A stretch of DNA of 64,000 bases from Enchytraeus crypticus. Taxonomy: Eukaryota > Annelida > Clitellata > Enchytraeida > Enchytraeidae. The notes below the pieces were generated by a model. The model made no database searches. It was not told the DNA's origin and saw nothing but the letters and a program-made list of their open reading frames with translations. The stretch spans positions 1,737,501 through 1,801,500 of the forward strand of contig CAJHZI010000449.1 of the NCBI GenBank assembly GCA_905160935.1, in the 5' to 3' direction. The translations under genes were made by a program, and so were the position numbers. Shown here one piece after another: positions 42,601 to 53,137 of the stretch (the stretch's first letter is position 1; every line of letters begins with the position of its first letter).

Positions 42601-45600
42601 TGACTCATTTAGTCACTGTAGGACAGGGATATAATTAATGCGAGTGTTTGTGGTGTTTTAATCAAGTTAAATATGAAATTGTGTTGATTAATTAGATTCT
42701 TCACATGGTTTCTGTGTGCATATATTTATCTGTGTGTTTTAAAACTTGTTTAACTATTTACAGAGATCTTTACTCAGCAGATGTTATCAGAAGGGCACTA
42801 TTTGATCGTGTAGCAATACCGCTGAGCTGCACTACATCTCATATAGGCATCCAGTGCCCTGTATTCCTACATGCTCAGGGGACTACTTTCGAACATAGTA
42901 AACAAGCTGTTCAGTTTACTGCAAAGACTGGAACAAAAATAGTTCCTTCTGCTTCAGGTTCTTAATGAAATTACTAAATTAAAAATATTGTTGCATACCC
43001 AACATTTGCTTGAACATTTAAGTATTTCTGTTCTTTGGATTTACTTTGAAACTAACGCCCTATAAATCTTATGATAGAATGTCTCTAAAAGATTTTCTTT
43101 AAAATTATTGTTAAATCGTAGACTAATGAAGCGAGAGGTATTTTAAGTTTTGTTATAGATACGATTAGATGTCGTTAAACTGTTTCTATTTTATTTGACT
43201 TAGCCTGTGGCAGATTGAAAGGTTTCATCTGCAGATGAGTATATCCGGGCTCAGCTGTCACAGATGTCCTAACGAGAAAACAAACTGCGGCTTTTAACCC
43301 ATGACCTTTGGTCTCATTTCTGAGTATTGTAGTCTTTTTACAGTTAGTTTGCTAAATAGTTTTCTTAAGTCCTTTAACCTGGGTATTCTATATCTTGATT
43401 TTAAACATATATTCTAGTCACTTCGGACAGATTGTACATGTAATTATTTGCTGTAACTGGCTGGAGCCAGTGGCGGTAAGATACTCGACTGCGAATCAGT
43501 GTGTGCGGGGTTCAAATCCTGGGCTCGCCCGTCGCTGACATCGCTTTTGAGTGAGGAAACTGACGTTAACATTAGCTTTACCTGCTTTTCTTTGCTTTGT
43601 AATGCCTGTGTAGTGAATACTTTCTATTTGATCTTTTTTTATTTTATTTGATTTTTTTCTATTTGATATGTGTATTTAATGGTTACTATTGTGCCATGTA
43701 GCTCTGTCCTGGTATTTGGATGGAGATGGGCGTGGCATACAGGAGGTAACAGCCAATGGGAGGAGACTTGGTGTGACCAAGAAAAACACAGACAGCAGAA
43801 AAGCCATGTACGTTTATATTAGTCATCTTTGTGTCATTAGTCATGTATGTGTATATGAGTCTTCTATGTGTCATTAGTCATATGAGTCATCTATGTGTCA
43901 TTATTCGTGTATATATGACATTAGTCATGTGTGTATATATGACTCATCTATGTGCCAATAGTCATATATTTATATGACTCATCTATTTTATCTCTGTTGA
44001 CTGATTGTTAAAATTATCATAGTCTTCTCTGTCATATCGTCACGTGTCTGACTTGACATCAATTGGTAGATATTCCAGGCTATCAGGGTTCTAGACTGTC
44101 ACACCGGTTTTGGCGTCTGGTATTCGCCATTGTTCTTCTTAATGCTTCATTGACTTATCTTAGAGAAATTTACTGTATATATAGATACCCATTATGATTT
44201 TCCTATTTGATTTGATTTACGGATTTATTAACTAATCTATTTATCGATTAATTGATTAACAATCTATTTAATTAGTTAATTAATTGATTGATTGACAGGT
44301 CCAGCTTGTGTAAGGCTGCACTGTTTGAGAGGTTTCTAGCACTGTGTGATCTGATACCATCATATAGGCTACCAGCAACACTGAGGTATCTGTTCTACTT
44401 GCAGGTGTGAAGCAGAAGAGAAACTGAATTGATAATTTTTTAATTTATATATTCACTTGTGTCGTCCCAATGCTTAGAAAATCTTCGCTCTCAGATCAGT
44501 GTAAAGGTATATCGGCATTGTATATAAAACCTTCCTCATTATGACTTAAACAAGAGAACAATTAGCTTCCTGATAACTTTGTTCTTTTACCAGATCACTG
44601 TATACGTGCCGAACTCTTTGAGCCTTATATCATCTCGATTTTTTAAGTTAATTAATGTTTACACTGTATTCAGTTTCTTCTTGTTTTCTTGTTTTAAAGT
44701 GACAAAGTTAAGTTCAGCTCAATTATAAAACATTGAGAGGACGTTACCCATGTCATTATATTTATTAAAAAATTTTCCTTTCAAATTCTCATTTAATTAG
44801 AGGCTTCAAACAGAACATAGTTTAGCAAAAGCTTTCGCTTTTGCTAATAGTTGTGTTGATATAATAGCAACTAAAAACATAGCGTGTTCCTAGAAAAATT
44901 ACATGTATGTGTTTGTATATGGTACACAATTGTGTTACATTGTTGGTTAATGAGTGCATTACGCTGAAAATAATACTACTCTCTTGTGTTTAGAACAGAC
45001 TGAAATGTCTAATGTTGTAGACTCTCTTGTGTTTAGAACAGACTGAAATGTCTAATGTTGTAGACTCTCTTGTGTTTAGAACAGACTGAAATGTCTAATG
45101 TTGTAGACTCTCTTGTGTTTAGAACAGACTGAAATGTCTAATGTTGTAGACTCTCTTGTGTTTAGAACAGACTGAAATGTCTAATGTTGTAGACTCTCTT
45201 GTGTTTAGAACAGACTGAAATGTCTAATGTTGTAGACTCTCTTGTGTTTAGAACAGACTGAAATGTCTAATGTTGTAGACTCTCTTGTGTTTAGAACAGA
45301 CTGAAATGTCTAATGTTGTAGACTCTCTTGTGTTTAGAACAGACTGAAATGTCTAATGTTGTAGACTCTCTTGTGTTTAGAACAGACTGAAATGTCTAAT
45401 GTTGTAGACTCTCTTGTGTTTAGAACAGACTGAAATGTCTAATGTTGTAGACTCTCTCGTGCTTAGAACAGACTGATACGTCTATTGTTATAGACTCTTT
45501 TGTGCTTAGAACAGACTGATATGTCTAATGTTGTAGACTCTCTCGTGCTTAGAACAGACTGATACGTCTATTGTTATAGACTCTTTTGTGCTTAGAACAG

Positions 45601-46376
45601 ACTGATATGTCTAATGTTGTAGACTCTCTCGTGCTTAGAACAGACTGATACGTCTATTGTTATAGACTCTTTTGTGCTTAGAACAGACTGATATGTCTAA
45701 TGTTGTAGACTCTCTCGTGCTTAGAACAGACTGATACGTCTATTGTTATAGACTCTCTTGTGCTTAGAACAGACTGATATGTCTAATGTTATAGACTCAC
45801 TTGTGCTTATAATAGACTGATATGTCTAATGTTATAGACTCACTTGTGCTCATAATAGACTGATATGTCTAATGTTATAAACTCTCTTGTGTTTAGACAG
45901 ACTGATACGTCTATTGTTATAGACTCTCTTGTGTTTAGAACAGACTGATATGTCTAATGTTATAGACTCACTTGTGCTTATAATAGACTGATATGTCTAA
46001 TGTTATAGACTCACTTGTGCTCATAATAGACTGATATGTCTAATGTTATAAACTCTCTTGTGTTTAGACAGACTGATATGTCTATTGTTATAGACTCTCT
46101 TGTGTTTAGAAGAGACTGATATGTCTAATGTTATAGACTCTCTTGTGTCTAGAACAGACTGATATGTCTAATGTTGTAGACTCTCTTGTACTTAGAACAG
46201 ACTGAAATGTCTATTGTTGTAGGAACAGGGAGTCATTGAAGACGTATGAAAACTACAAACAAGCCGCTTTGTCGTATCAGTCACTGTGGAAACAATTGAG
46301 AAATTCTGTCTTCTTAAACTGGATGACAACTCCAAGACATTATAATGAATTCTCTCTGGAAGATAATTCTGTTTAA
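39671..46376 (+). CDS. ADAT1: tRNA-specific adenosine deaminase 1 (ADAT1), complete
   Basis: Seven exons join in phase: 39671-39963, 40462-40595, 40981-41755, 42764-42957, 43702-43807, 44299-44385 and 46223-46376, giving 580 residues (human ADAT1 502). ADAT1 deaminates A37 to inosine next to the anticodon of eukaryotic tRNA-Ala. The deaminase zinc site is visible: [12 protein letters not shown] (His and catalytic Glu), HVPCGDASIIP spanning the exon 2/3 junction, and [11 protein letters not shown]. Other matches are [34 protein letters not shown] and the C-terminal [20 protein letters not shown]. Exon 3 holds a 130-residue low-complexity insert with four [12 protein letters not shown] units and six NDSSLP units, which explains the extra length. 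The start is the first in-frame ATG after an AG; a short upstream exon cannot be excluded. Confidence 0.93.
39964..40285. repeat. 30-bp minisatellite at the ADAT1 exon 1 donor
   Basis: About nine units (gtacctaaagtactagtcat + tgttatcagt) begin within 50 bp of the exon 1 donor. The donor context caggtacttgaaatatttgt resembles the repeat unit cagtgtacttaaagtactag. Confidence 0.85.
40346..40508 (+). repeat. 80-bp direct duplication of ADAT1 exon 2 start
   Basis: The acceptor and the first 46-47 bp of exon 2 (ATATCTGTATGAAGAGCTGG, TCAAGATCTATACAGTGTCA, GATGACT) occur twice without visible differences, 80 bp apart (exon starts 40382 and 40462). The upstream copy is followed by AG, so in the exon 1 frame it would read GAC TAG. 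Only the downstream copy gives a full exon. Confidence 0.95.
40596..40675. repeat. Tandem repeat of the ADAT1 exon 2 donor
   Basis: The donor sequence gtatgtcactgtatgtctct is repeated about four times directly after the exon, giving several equivalent gtatgt donors. Confidence 0.8.
40805..40940. repeat. 23-bp AT-rich minisatellite in ADAT1 intron 2
   Basis: About six units of atcttgttatataatattat + atg end about 40 bp before the exon 3 acceptor. Confidence 0.9.
41817..42085 (+). mobile_element. 5S rRNA-derived SINE
   Basis: ggcgggatttagccaacttg is followed by gcgaagttaagcaacatcga, gttagtactttgtgggtgac and caccigg-type 5S sequence, then the shared body (ggaaggttattctataatcc, gcgccggctgcaat). 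It is about 60 bp downstream of the ADAT1 exon 3 donor. A short TTATG repeat follows near 42,090. Confidence 0.85.
42465..42570. repeat. AAT/TAA trinucleotide-rich stretch
   Basis: ATAATAATA runs and a TAGTAG run lie in ADAT1 intron 3; probably a retroposon tail. Confidence 0.7.
43459..43585 (+). mobile_element. tRNA-derived SINE, family A
   Basis: ggctggagccagtggcggta, B box gggttcaaatcctgggctc and tail gtgaggaaactgacgttaac lie in ADAT1 intron 4, about 115 bp before exon 5. Confidence 0.85.
43808..43990. repeat. Degenerate repeat at the ADAT1 exon 5 donor
   Basis: About five units of 30-40 bp built from tgtgtcattagtcatgtatg and atgactcatctat start within 15 bp of the donor. Confidence 0.7.
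44978..46222. repeat. 43-bp minisatellite ending at the ADAT1 exon 7 acceptor
   Basis: About 29 units (actctcttgtgtttagaaca + gactgaaatgtctaatgttg + tag). The last unit's ttgttgtag is the real exon 7 acceptor, and the exon begins GAACAGG, similar to the agaacaga inside each unit. The first eleven or so units are identical. The next part is an 86-bp dimer repeated about four times, followed by more diverged units. Confidence 0.95.
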
Positions 46377-46384
46377 CATTAGGC

Positions 46385-46675
46385 TTATGATAAGGGTGTT
46401 TATCGTAGGACTTAGATAAGGGTGTTTAGCGTAGGACTTAGATAAGGGTGTTTATCGTAGGACTTAGATAAGGGTGTTTAGCGTAGGACTTAGATAAGGA
46501 TGTTTATCGTAGGACTTAGATAAGGGTGTGTAACGTAGGACTTAGATAAGATTGTTTAACGTAGTACTTGGATATGATTGTTTAACGTAGGACTTAGATA
46601 AGGGTGTTTAACTTAAGACTTAGATAAGGGTGTGTAACGTAGGACTTAGATAAGGGTGTGTAACGTGTTATTGTG
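46385..46675. repeat. 26-bp minisatellite just after the ADAT1 stop
   Basis: About eleven units of ataagggtgtttatcgtagg + acttag start nine bases after the stop, in the presumed 3' UTR. If transcribed it becomes part of the mRNA. Confidence 0.9.
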
Positions 46676-47400
46676 GTGCTGTGTGTCGCTATGTATCAGC
46701 GGAACATAGTCGTTGAGGATTGGGTCACGTGGTGTCATCAAGTCTCTAGACCTGAGCGGCATTGAAGGTCTGGGCGGAGAAAGTGTAGACGCTTGTAGCA
46801 ATGCTGAATAACATTTTACATCTGTATTATATGATACCAGAAGAATAGTGCGTGTAACACTGTGCGTCTATAATGAGAAATATAAAGAATCAAATGGTTC
46901 CTCTCTTTGGTTGTCAGTGATAACGTAATTTCATTCAGCACAGAGTTTAATCATATATATTTACTCTTTCTACTGTTCTGCCAACTGGCAAGTCCAGTGC
47001 TCCTATAGTCTGCTTTCTCACTCCATACAGGAGCATTCCAACGATGAACAACGATTGTTCCTTTGTACAAGGATAAACCCTATCCATATCTTAATGTTGC
47101 CTATAGCTGGAGAGAGTGGGTACAGATAGACAGCTGATAAATGCATTAAGAAATAGGAACAAGATTTGGATAGAGTCTACTAAAATAAAGTAATAGAAAA
47201 CAGAATAGAAGCAGAGGAAGACCGAGACTAGGAATGCTAGATTGTTTAAAGATCTTCGCTATCTATTGTGGACATAGAGAGGAGAGCGAAAGATAAAGAA
47301 AAGTGGAGGCGTTATATGTCATGGACCTGCCAATAGCCAGTACACTACGAGAGCATTAGGAAAATATGGATTCTGAGGTTATTAACGCAGTCAGGTTTTT
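46676..47400 (+). mobile_element. Intergenic with diverged LINE C-terminal tail
   Basis: 46,970-47,100 resembles the repeat family C on the minus strand (ttctgccaactggcaagtcc, ctccatacaggagcattcc). 47,100-47,360 on the plus strand reads as a broken LINE tail (ERRAKDKEKWRRYMSW near 47,275). No intact gene. Confidence 0.5.
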
Positions 47401-47424
47401 CCAGGGGGGGGGGTTAGAGAGTCT

Positions 47425-47590
47425 CTCTTTCTCTATTTTTCTCTCTTTGTCTCTGTTAGTCTCTCTCCCTCTCTCTCTCCCAGTGTCTCTCTCTCTCTTT
47501 CTCTCTCTCGCTCTCCCAGTGCGATTGTCAAATTGCTTGCATCAATTTATAGTCTAAGTCTCTCCCTCTGTGTGTGTGTGTGTGGAAGTG
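47425..47590. repeat. CT-rich and GT microsatellites
   Basis: Interrupted CTCTCT runs are followed by a TG run. Confidence 0.85.
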
Positions 47591-47776
47591 TGTGCGATTG
47601 CTAGGTCTCGGATGACTATTGTTATTACACAAAGAATGGACAAGGCTGACCACACTACAGCTCTCAACATACCGACCATGCACCGAGAGGAGTGAATTTA
47701 TACCCAATTATCAATCAATCACCGCTTCTAGTGCATAAAGGTGACTGAAATTGTTTGCACGGAGTTTTACTGAATG

Positions 47777-47893
47777 TCTCCATAGCGCAGCGGTTAGAGG
47801 CGTCATGACGTTATAAATGACAGATCCTGAGGTGAATTATACTCTCGTGGGTTCGATTCTCAGCCGCCCTGACTTGAGAGTAAAATCTTTTAT
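47777..47893 (+). mobile_element. tRNA-derived SINE, family B (5' part)
   Basis: This copy shows the clearest tRNA-like head: ccatagcgcagcggttagag (A box), then cgtgggttcgattctcagc (B box). The 3' half is missing after gagagtaaaatc. Confidence 0.85.
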
Positions 47894-47974
47894 TATTCAT
47901 ATTGTTACACACATTACATACCGAATGTGTTTACATGGTTTCCTTTCTTAGTTGCTGTTTTTGTAATTTTTGTT

Positions 47975-48212
47975 TTTTCCTCCATTGCTCTCCATGGTTA
48001 TTAGTAATTGTTGCCTTTTGGCGCATCAATTGCAGCCGGCGTGGATTTAAGAATAACCTTCCGACACCTTCGGGATTTTTTCTTTCAAAGCTGTAAACAC
48101 TCGGTCTTCCAAGGTGGTTGCCCACAAAGTACTAACCGGCGCGATGGAGCTTAAATTCGTTCAATTGACGCGCAGCTTAACCGAGTGCGCTAAATCCCGC
48201 CCCCATGTTGTT
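47975..48212 (-). mobile_element. 5S rRNA-derived SINE
   Basis: On the minus strand: gggggcgggatttagcgcac, cggttaagctgcgcgtcaat, gttagtactttgtgggcaac, caccttggaagaccgagtgt, then the shared body (ggaaggttattcttaaatcc). It is a complete copy of the family at 26,447. Confidence 0.85.
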
Positions 48213-48371
48213 GTTGTTGTTGCTAGAGATGGTCTGGGTGCACTAGGCCACTAGAGCTCGTAGTGCTGTTACATATAGGACGAGTATAACCCGTATAGTT
48301 CATGACCTCTGGACTCATCGGTTCTGATCCATTGTTATATCAACTAGCAGCCACACAGTGTGGATAATGGA

Positions 48372-48422
<51 letters not shown>
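48372..48422. repeat. GA microsatellite
   Basis: A GAGAGA run of about 45 bases. 48,425-48,930 contains no recognised feature. Confidence 0.9.
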
Positions 48423-48936
48423 CCTAGGTTCAGTTTATAGGCCTATAACCAGGCAGTGCCTGGTTATTTAACATGTGCTGACTTCGTGCTTGTTTATAAT
48501 GCAGGAGTTTGTTTTCAACATATTTCACAGATAGAACTGTTATACTTGTATAGGGTAGCACAGCTTGTGTTTACTGGTTCAGTGTAGATTATCTCTATGC
48601 GTCTATTCTCGTTTTATACACAAGATCATATAATTATTCAATCCTAGTGTGCCTATGTAATGTAGTCATGTTTAATTTATACCTGATGATATTTGGGAGA
48701 CCCTATCGAAGCTCCAGTAAACATTTGCAGTTTATTTAGTGTAACGGTCGGAATATACCATGAACCTGCTAGTAGGCAGTGATCTAAGAGAGAGAGAGAA
48801 AGAAAACGGGCGGAATAAGCAGGGAATTAACTCTATAATGTTGATATTAAACGTGAAAAAATTCGCCAATTGTTGACAATTTCAATTACGCATTATGTGC
48901 AATCTTATTTAGTAGCCTATACGCTATCAAAAATTT

Positions 48937-49049
48937 AAGGATAATTTTAGTTTCCTCACTCGAAAGCGATGTCAGTGACTGGCAAGCCCAGGATTTGAAT
49001 CCGCACATACTGATCCGCGGTCGCATATATTATCGACGTCGCCAGCCGT
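48937..49049 (-). mobile_element. tRNA-derived SINE, family A
   Basis: A minus-strand copy with a shortened T-arm region and a diverged A box (ggctggcgacgtcgata). Confidence 0.8.
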
Positions 49050-49359
49050 TCAACTATTTTTAGTCTACGACTTTAATTGGTTTTTTTAATTTGTATTTTT
49101 AATTTAATTTGTCTACAAATGATTTTGCACTCCAACGTCGCTAATGTGATGGGTTTGTCGCTTCGGCGACGAATCATGCGCAAGTTATACTATTCTAAGC
49201 CTGAGTCTGTGTTCGAAAGAGGCAGCTAACACCGATATAAGAGAGAACTGCTGAGCTGATCTTGACTTCATCCACTCGTTAGGTCTTGCCCAGCACACCG
49301 ATGAGCCACCGGCTCAATACACAGCCTCTATACAGTGAACGTGCCTCTGAGGTTGAGCG

Positions 49360-49855
49360 CTGTAGAGAGGCGCTGTTGTAGCTGCTGTAGACTTACTGGC
49401 AGCCGCTGTTGTAGCTGCTGTAGTTTCTCTGACAGCTGTTGTAGCTGCTGCAGAAGGTTCACTGACAGCTGTTGTAGCTGCTGTAGTTTCACTTGCAGCT
49501 GTTGTAGGTGCTGTAGTTTCACTTGCAGCTGATCTAGCTGCTGTAGTTTCACTGACAGCTGTTGTAACTGCTGTAGTTTCACTGGCAGCTGTTGTAGTTG
49601 TAGCTGCTGTAGGTTCACTGGCAGCTGTTGTAGCTGCTGTAGTTTCACTGGCAGCTGTTGTAGCTGCTGTAGATTCTCTGGCAGCTGTTGTAGCTGCTGT
49701 AGGTAAACTGGCAGCTGTTGTAGCTGCTGTTGTTTCACTGGCACCTGTTGTAGCTGCTGCAGAAGGTTCACTGGCAGCTGTTGTAGCTGCTGCTGTAGTT
49801 TCACTGGCAGCTGTTGTAGCTGCTGTAGTTTCACTGGCAGCTGAAGTTTAGGCTT
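49360..49855. repeat. 30-bp minisatellite upstream of the PP1 subunit gene
   Basis: About 16 units of gttgtagctgctgtagtttc + actggcagct. The minus strand is open for 185 codons as Leu/Gln repeats (QLQQLPVKLQ), starting at an ATG at 49885. No splice sites or neighbouring domain support expression, so I list it as a repeat. It ends about 300 bp before the PP1 subunit start. Confidence 0.85.
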
Positions 49856-50162
49856 TAGGATGGACCAGCCGTGTAACATTCTCACAATTAATGAATTAAT
49901 TTATTAATTATCGGCCAGTTTTAAGTTGCTAAGTGAACTTAATTCTTTACAAATTAAGGTCTCATATTTACTTAGATTTTGCAATAGGTGCCCTAATTCT
50001 AATGTATCAATTACGCCATTAATTAACGTAGCAGTTTATGTTTTCAGACACAGCTTTGCATTGATGATGTTATCATATTCGTTCACTATCGTGTGAAGAC
50101 ATTTATATTGAAGTTTGCACGACCGGTTCAATACCTTCCATTGATCGTAGTGATTCTACAAC

Positions 50163-51956
50163 ATGTCTACTAAAGCTGGCACGACGCCAACTTCACCACA
50201 ACGGTTTACCTCTCCTACATCTAGACCCAGCCCAGCAAAGATCAGCTCAAGCAGCTGTGGACAGCTGTCAGTGGCATCTGACACAGCTGAGGCGACTGCT
50301 GTCACAGCTGTTAATGACGTCACTGCAGCAGCTACTGCTAAAACTAGTAGAACAGATGATGAGCTAGCAGTTGCCACGAATGATAATGCTACAGTTGTTA
50401 AAACATCTGCTACACCTGTAGTACAAGCTGCTAGGCCAGCTGCTGCTACTGCAAAGGATATTTCTGATGACGTCACAGCATATACTGATGACGTAGTAGA
50501 GCAGAATGACTCTAATGTAAACATGACATCTACCCCCAACAGAAGAATCTCATCAACCAGTATTACCACTTCCAATAGTGTTACCATCTCCGATAGTGTT
50601 ACCATCTCCAGCAGTGTTACCACTCCCTGCAGTATTACCATCCCCTGCAGTGTTACCACCTCCTGCAGTGCTACCACCCCCTGCAGTGTTACCACTCCCT
50701 GCAGTGTTACCACCACGCCCTGCAGTGTTACCACCTCCTGCAGTGTTACCACTCCCAGCAGTGTTACCACCTCCGGCAGTGTTACCACTTCCGGCAGTGT
50801 TACCACGCCCTCCAGTGTTACCACGCCCTGCAGTGTTACCACCTCTTGCAGTGTTACCACGCCCTGCAGAGTTACCCTGACCAGGTCGCCATCTGTCGAC
50901 ATCGATGGTCTGCCGCTAAGCGACGAGAAGAAGAAGATAAACCTCAAGCGTCTTCTCTCCCACGAGTCCTCAGAGACGCTCGATGATGATGATGAAGCAG
51001 TCCTGGGTAGACTACAACAGGAACAGCTTCCAGCGAGCAGTGAGACACAATCATTTCCTTCAAGTCATCTTTCCCAGTCCAGAATCGATGACGAGGAGAG
51101 CAGTGAGACACAATCATTTCCTTCAAGTCATCTTTCCCAGTCCAGAATCGATGACGAGGAGAAAAGTTTCGCTGAAGACTGTTCAACACACCTATCCCAG
51201 GATGAAGAACTTTGTATAGAGACATCCCAGCACAAGAAACAAGAAGAAGGGTTCAGCCTGGATGACTATGAGTTCCCGGATGAAGATGATGATCCTGAGA
51301 GACGAGAAAGAAAGCTGAGCCGGAAGTCCTCGATACGCTCAATCCGGAGCGATTGTTCTCAGGATAGCCTGGCCTCGCCTGCGTCCAGCAAGAAGATGGT
51401 CAAGTTCGCTGACGCCATGGGAATGAGCCTGGAGGACGTGCGGGCCCTGCTGGACCAGGGAGAACCGCCCCTCGTGCCTGCCTCGGCTCTCAGGGACCTC
51501 AACATGAGGCGACGCCGCACCCGCCCGGACCATCCCTTCACTCTCGTGCCAGACTTCGAATCACCGAGTGTCCGCCCTGACTTTATCCTACGACTACTAG
51601 AGCACAAGGTGTTGCTGGAGCATTGTGTAGTGTCAGAGATGAACGTTAGTTGTGTGGTGCGGGTTGCTGATGTGGCTTATAACAGGAGAGTGTTTGTTAG
51701 GTACACCCTGGACGACTGGATCACTGAACAGGATGTCCTAGCTGTCTACGTCCCTGAATCCTCGGATGGGACGTCAGAGAGATTCGCTTTCTCGCTCAGA
51801 CTTCCGGAAGAGTTTGGATTAAAGGAAGCGAGGGAGGGTGAGAGCGCTCGGATGGAGTTTGCTCTGTGTTACTGCGCTGATAGTCGTAACTACTGGGACA
51901 ATAACAACGGCGACAACTACCTCATCCTGTGTCACCTTCTAGAGGTCTACCAGTGA
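50163..51956 (+). CDS. PPP1R3: Protein phosphatase 1 regulatory subunit 3 (glycogen-targeting), CBM21
   Basis: A single open frame of 597 codons. Members of this family tether the PP1 catalytic subunit to glycogen and so promote dephosphorylation of glycogen synthase and phosphorylase. The PP1-binding RVxF motif is at about residue 409-415 (KKMVKFADAMG, compare KK.V.FAD in the family). The C-terminal CBM21 carbohydrate-binding domain spans about 480-597: NVSCVVRVADVAYNRRVFVR, YTLDDW, and ALCYCADSRNYWDNNNGDNY with the expected Trp-Asp-Asn-Asn glycogen-binding pattern. Residues about 130-240 are a minisatellite-encoded S-V-T-T-P-C repeat. Residues about 290-332 hold a 21-residue unit repeated twice (SSETQSFPSSHLSQSRIDDE). 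Which vertebrate PPP1R3 paralogue is closest cannot be decided. Vertebrate members are often single-exon too. Confidence 0.9.
   Translation: MSTKAGTTPTSPQRFTSPTSRPSPAKISSSSCGQLSVASDTAEATAVTAVNDVTAAATAKTSRTDDELAVATNDNATVVKTSATPVVQAARPAAATAKDISDDVTAYTDDVVEQNDSNVNMTSTPNRRISSTSITTSNSVTISDSVTISSSVTTPCSITIPCSVTTSCSATTPCSVTTPCSVTTTPCSVTTSCSVTTPSSVTTSGSVTTSGSVTTPSSVTTPCSVTTSCSVTTPCRVTLTRSPSVDIDGLPLSDEKKKINLKRLLSHESSETLDDDDEAVLGRLQQEQLPASSETQSFPSSHLSQSRIDDEESSETQSFPSSHLSQSRIDDEEKSFAEDCSTHLSQDEELCIETSQHKKQEEGFSLDDYEFPDEDDDPERRERKLSRKSSIRSIRSDCSQDSLASPASSKKMVKFADAMGMSLEDVRALLDQGEPPLVPASALRDLNMRRRRTRPDHPFTLVPDFESPSVRPDFILRLLEHKVLLEHCVVSEMNVSCVVRVADVAYNRRVFVRYTLDDWITEQDVLAVYVPESSDGTSERFAFSLRLPEEFGLKEAREGESARMEFALCYCADSRNYWDNNNGDNYLILCHLLEVYQ
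50578..50880 (+). repeat. In-frame 15/18-bp minisatellite in the PP1 subunit
   Basis: About 20 units such as agtgttaccactccctgc encode Ser-Val-Thr-Thr-Pro/Ser-Cys. The unit length is a multiple of three, so the frame is kept. The protein is disordered and Ser/Thr-rich here. Confidence 0.9.
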
Positions 51957-52172
51957 GAGGTCTACCAGTGAGAGGTCTACCAGTGAGAGGTCTACCAGTG
52001 AGAGGTCGACCAGTGAGAGGTCGACCAGTGAGAGGTCTACCAGTGAGAGGTCTACCAGTGAGAGGTCTACCAGTGAGAGATCGATCAGTGAGAGGTCTAC
52101 CAGTGAGAGGTCGACCAGTGAGAGGTCGACCAGTGAGAGGTCTACCAGTGAGAGGTCGACCAGTGAGAGGTC
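51942..52172 (+). repeat. 15-bp minisatellite containing the stop codon
   Basis: About 15 units of gaggtctaccagtga begin with the last codons and stop of the PP1 subunit (GAG GTC TAC CAG TGA). The downstream units alternate gaggtct and gaggtcg. Every unit carries an in-frame TGA in the same register. Confidence 0.95.
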
Positions 52173-52526
52173 TTGTATGTACGTGTATGTGTACATGTAT
52201 GTGTATACGTGTATGTGTACGTGTGCGTATATGTGTACGTGTATGTGTACGTGTATGTGTACGTGTATGTGCACGTGTACGTGTATGTGTATGTGTATGT
52301 GTATGTGTACGTGTATGTGTATGTGTACGTGTATGTGTATGTGTACGTGTATGTGTATGTTTATGTGTATGTGTACGTGTATGTGTACGTGTACGTATAT
52401 GTGTACGTGTACGTGTACGTATATGTGTACGTTTATGTGTATGTGTATGTGTACGTGTACGTGTACGTGTATATGTATGTGTACGTGTACGTGTACGTGT
52501 ATGTGTATGTGTACGTGTATGTGTAA
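52172..52526. repeat. Alternating purine/pyrimidine GTAYGT repeat
   Basis: About 350 bp of gtgtatgtgtacgtgtatgt with almost perfect purine-pyrimidine alternation, following the stop-codon minisatellite. Tyr-Val and Cys-Thr ORFs are artefacts. 52,530-53,130 (probable 3' UTR and intergenic) shows nothing recognisable. Confidence 0.95.
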
Positions 52527-53137
52527 ATTCGCATTTCGTAGAAGCCTCTCTCTGCTCATTTCAAACAGTATTATTATTATCAATCAGTAGCGATGTTTCC
52601 AACTGTTCATTTTTATGTTTGCTTTTCAACGTATAGCTAATTAATTAAACAATCATGGGTGCTGATTTATATTGTGCACTAATTTAAGACTTGACCCTTG
52701 CTAGTACGCCGCTCTTGTTTCTAAGCGAGCTTTTGTAAATGTTTAACTTTACAGAGAGACACAACGCCTTGTTCATACATCGTTCTTCATTAGCATCACA
52801 TAGGCTTCGCTTTAAAATGTATTTTATTTCAGCTTTAAGGAAGTTGAGAAATTGTGTAAAATTGTGCGTAGATAAGTTGGCATTATAACTGTTGAATTGT
52901 AGATGCCATTTCAGTTGTAGTGACTTTGATATAAGTAGTTTGTATGTCTTTATTTCACGATCAAATGGCGTATTAACTCTAAACAATTGATCTAAGAAGA
53001 GAATTAACGCTTTTACTAACAGTTAATGTCTACAAACGGTAATTAGAGGTCGCTAAGTCTTTAATCATCTGTGCTATAGACGTTCTGATACTTAATGTAT
53101 TCTGTATATAAATGTATACGCTGGAAATAAATGTATA

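Noticed and set aside
49328-49885. Gln/Leu-repeat protein on the minus strand
   Set aside because: The frame is a 30-bp minisatellite with an ATG at its edge; there is no flanking domain or codon bias and no splice signals. Kept as a repeat only.
51939-52583. 214-codon His/Ile/Val and Asp/Leu/Ser repeat ORF on the minus strand
   Set aside because: Antisense of the stop-codon minisatellite and the GTAYGT array.
52684-52986. 100-codon minus-strand ORF downstream of the PP1 subunit
   Set aside because: AT-rich, antisense to the likely 3' UTR, no known motif.
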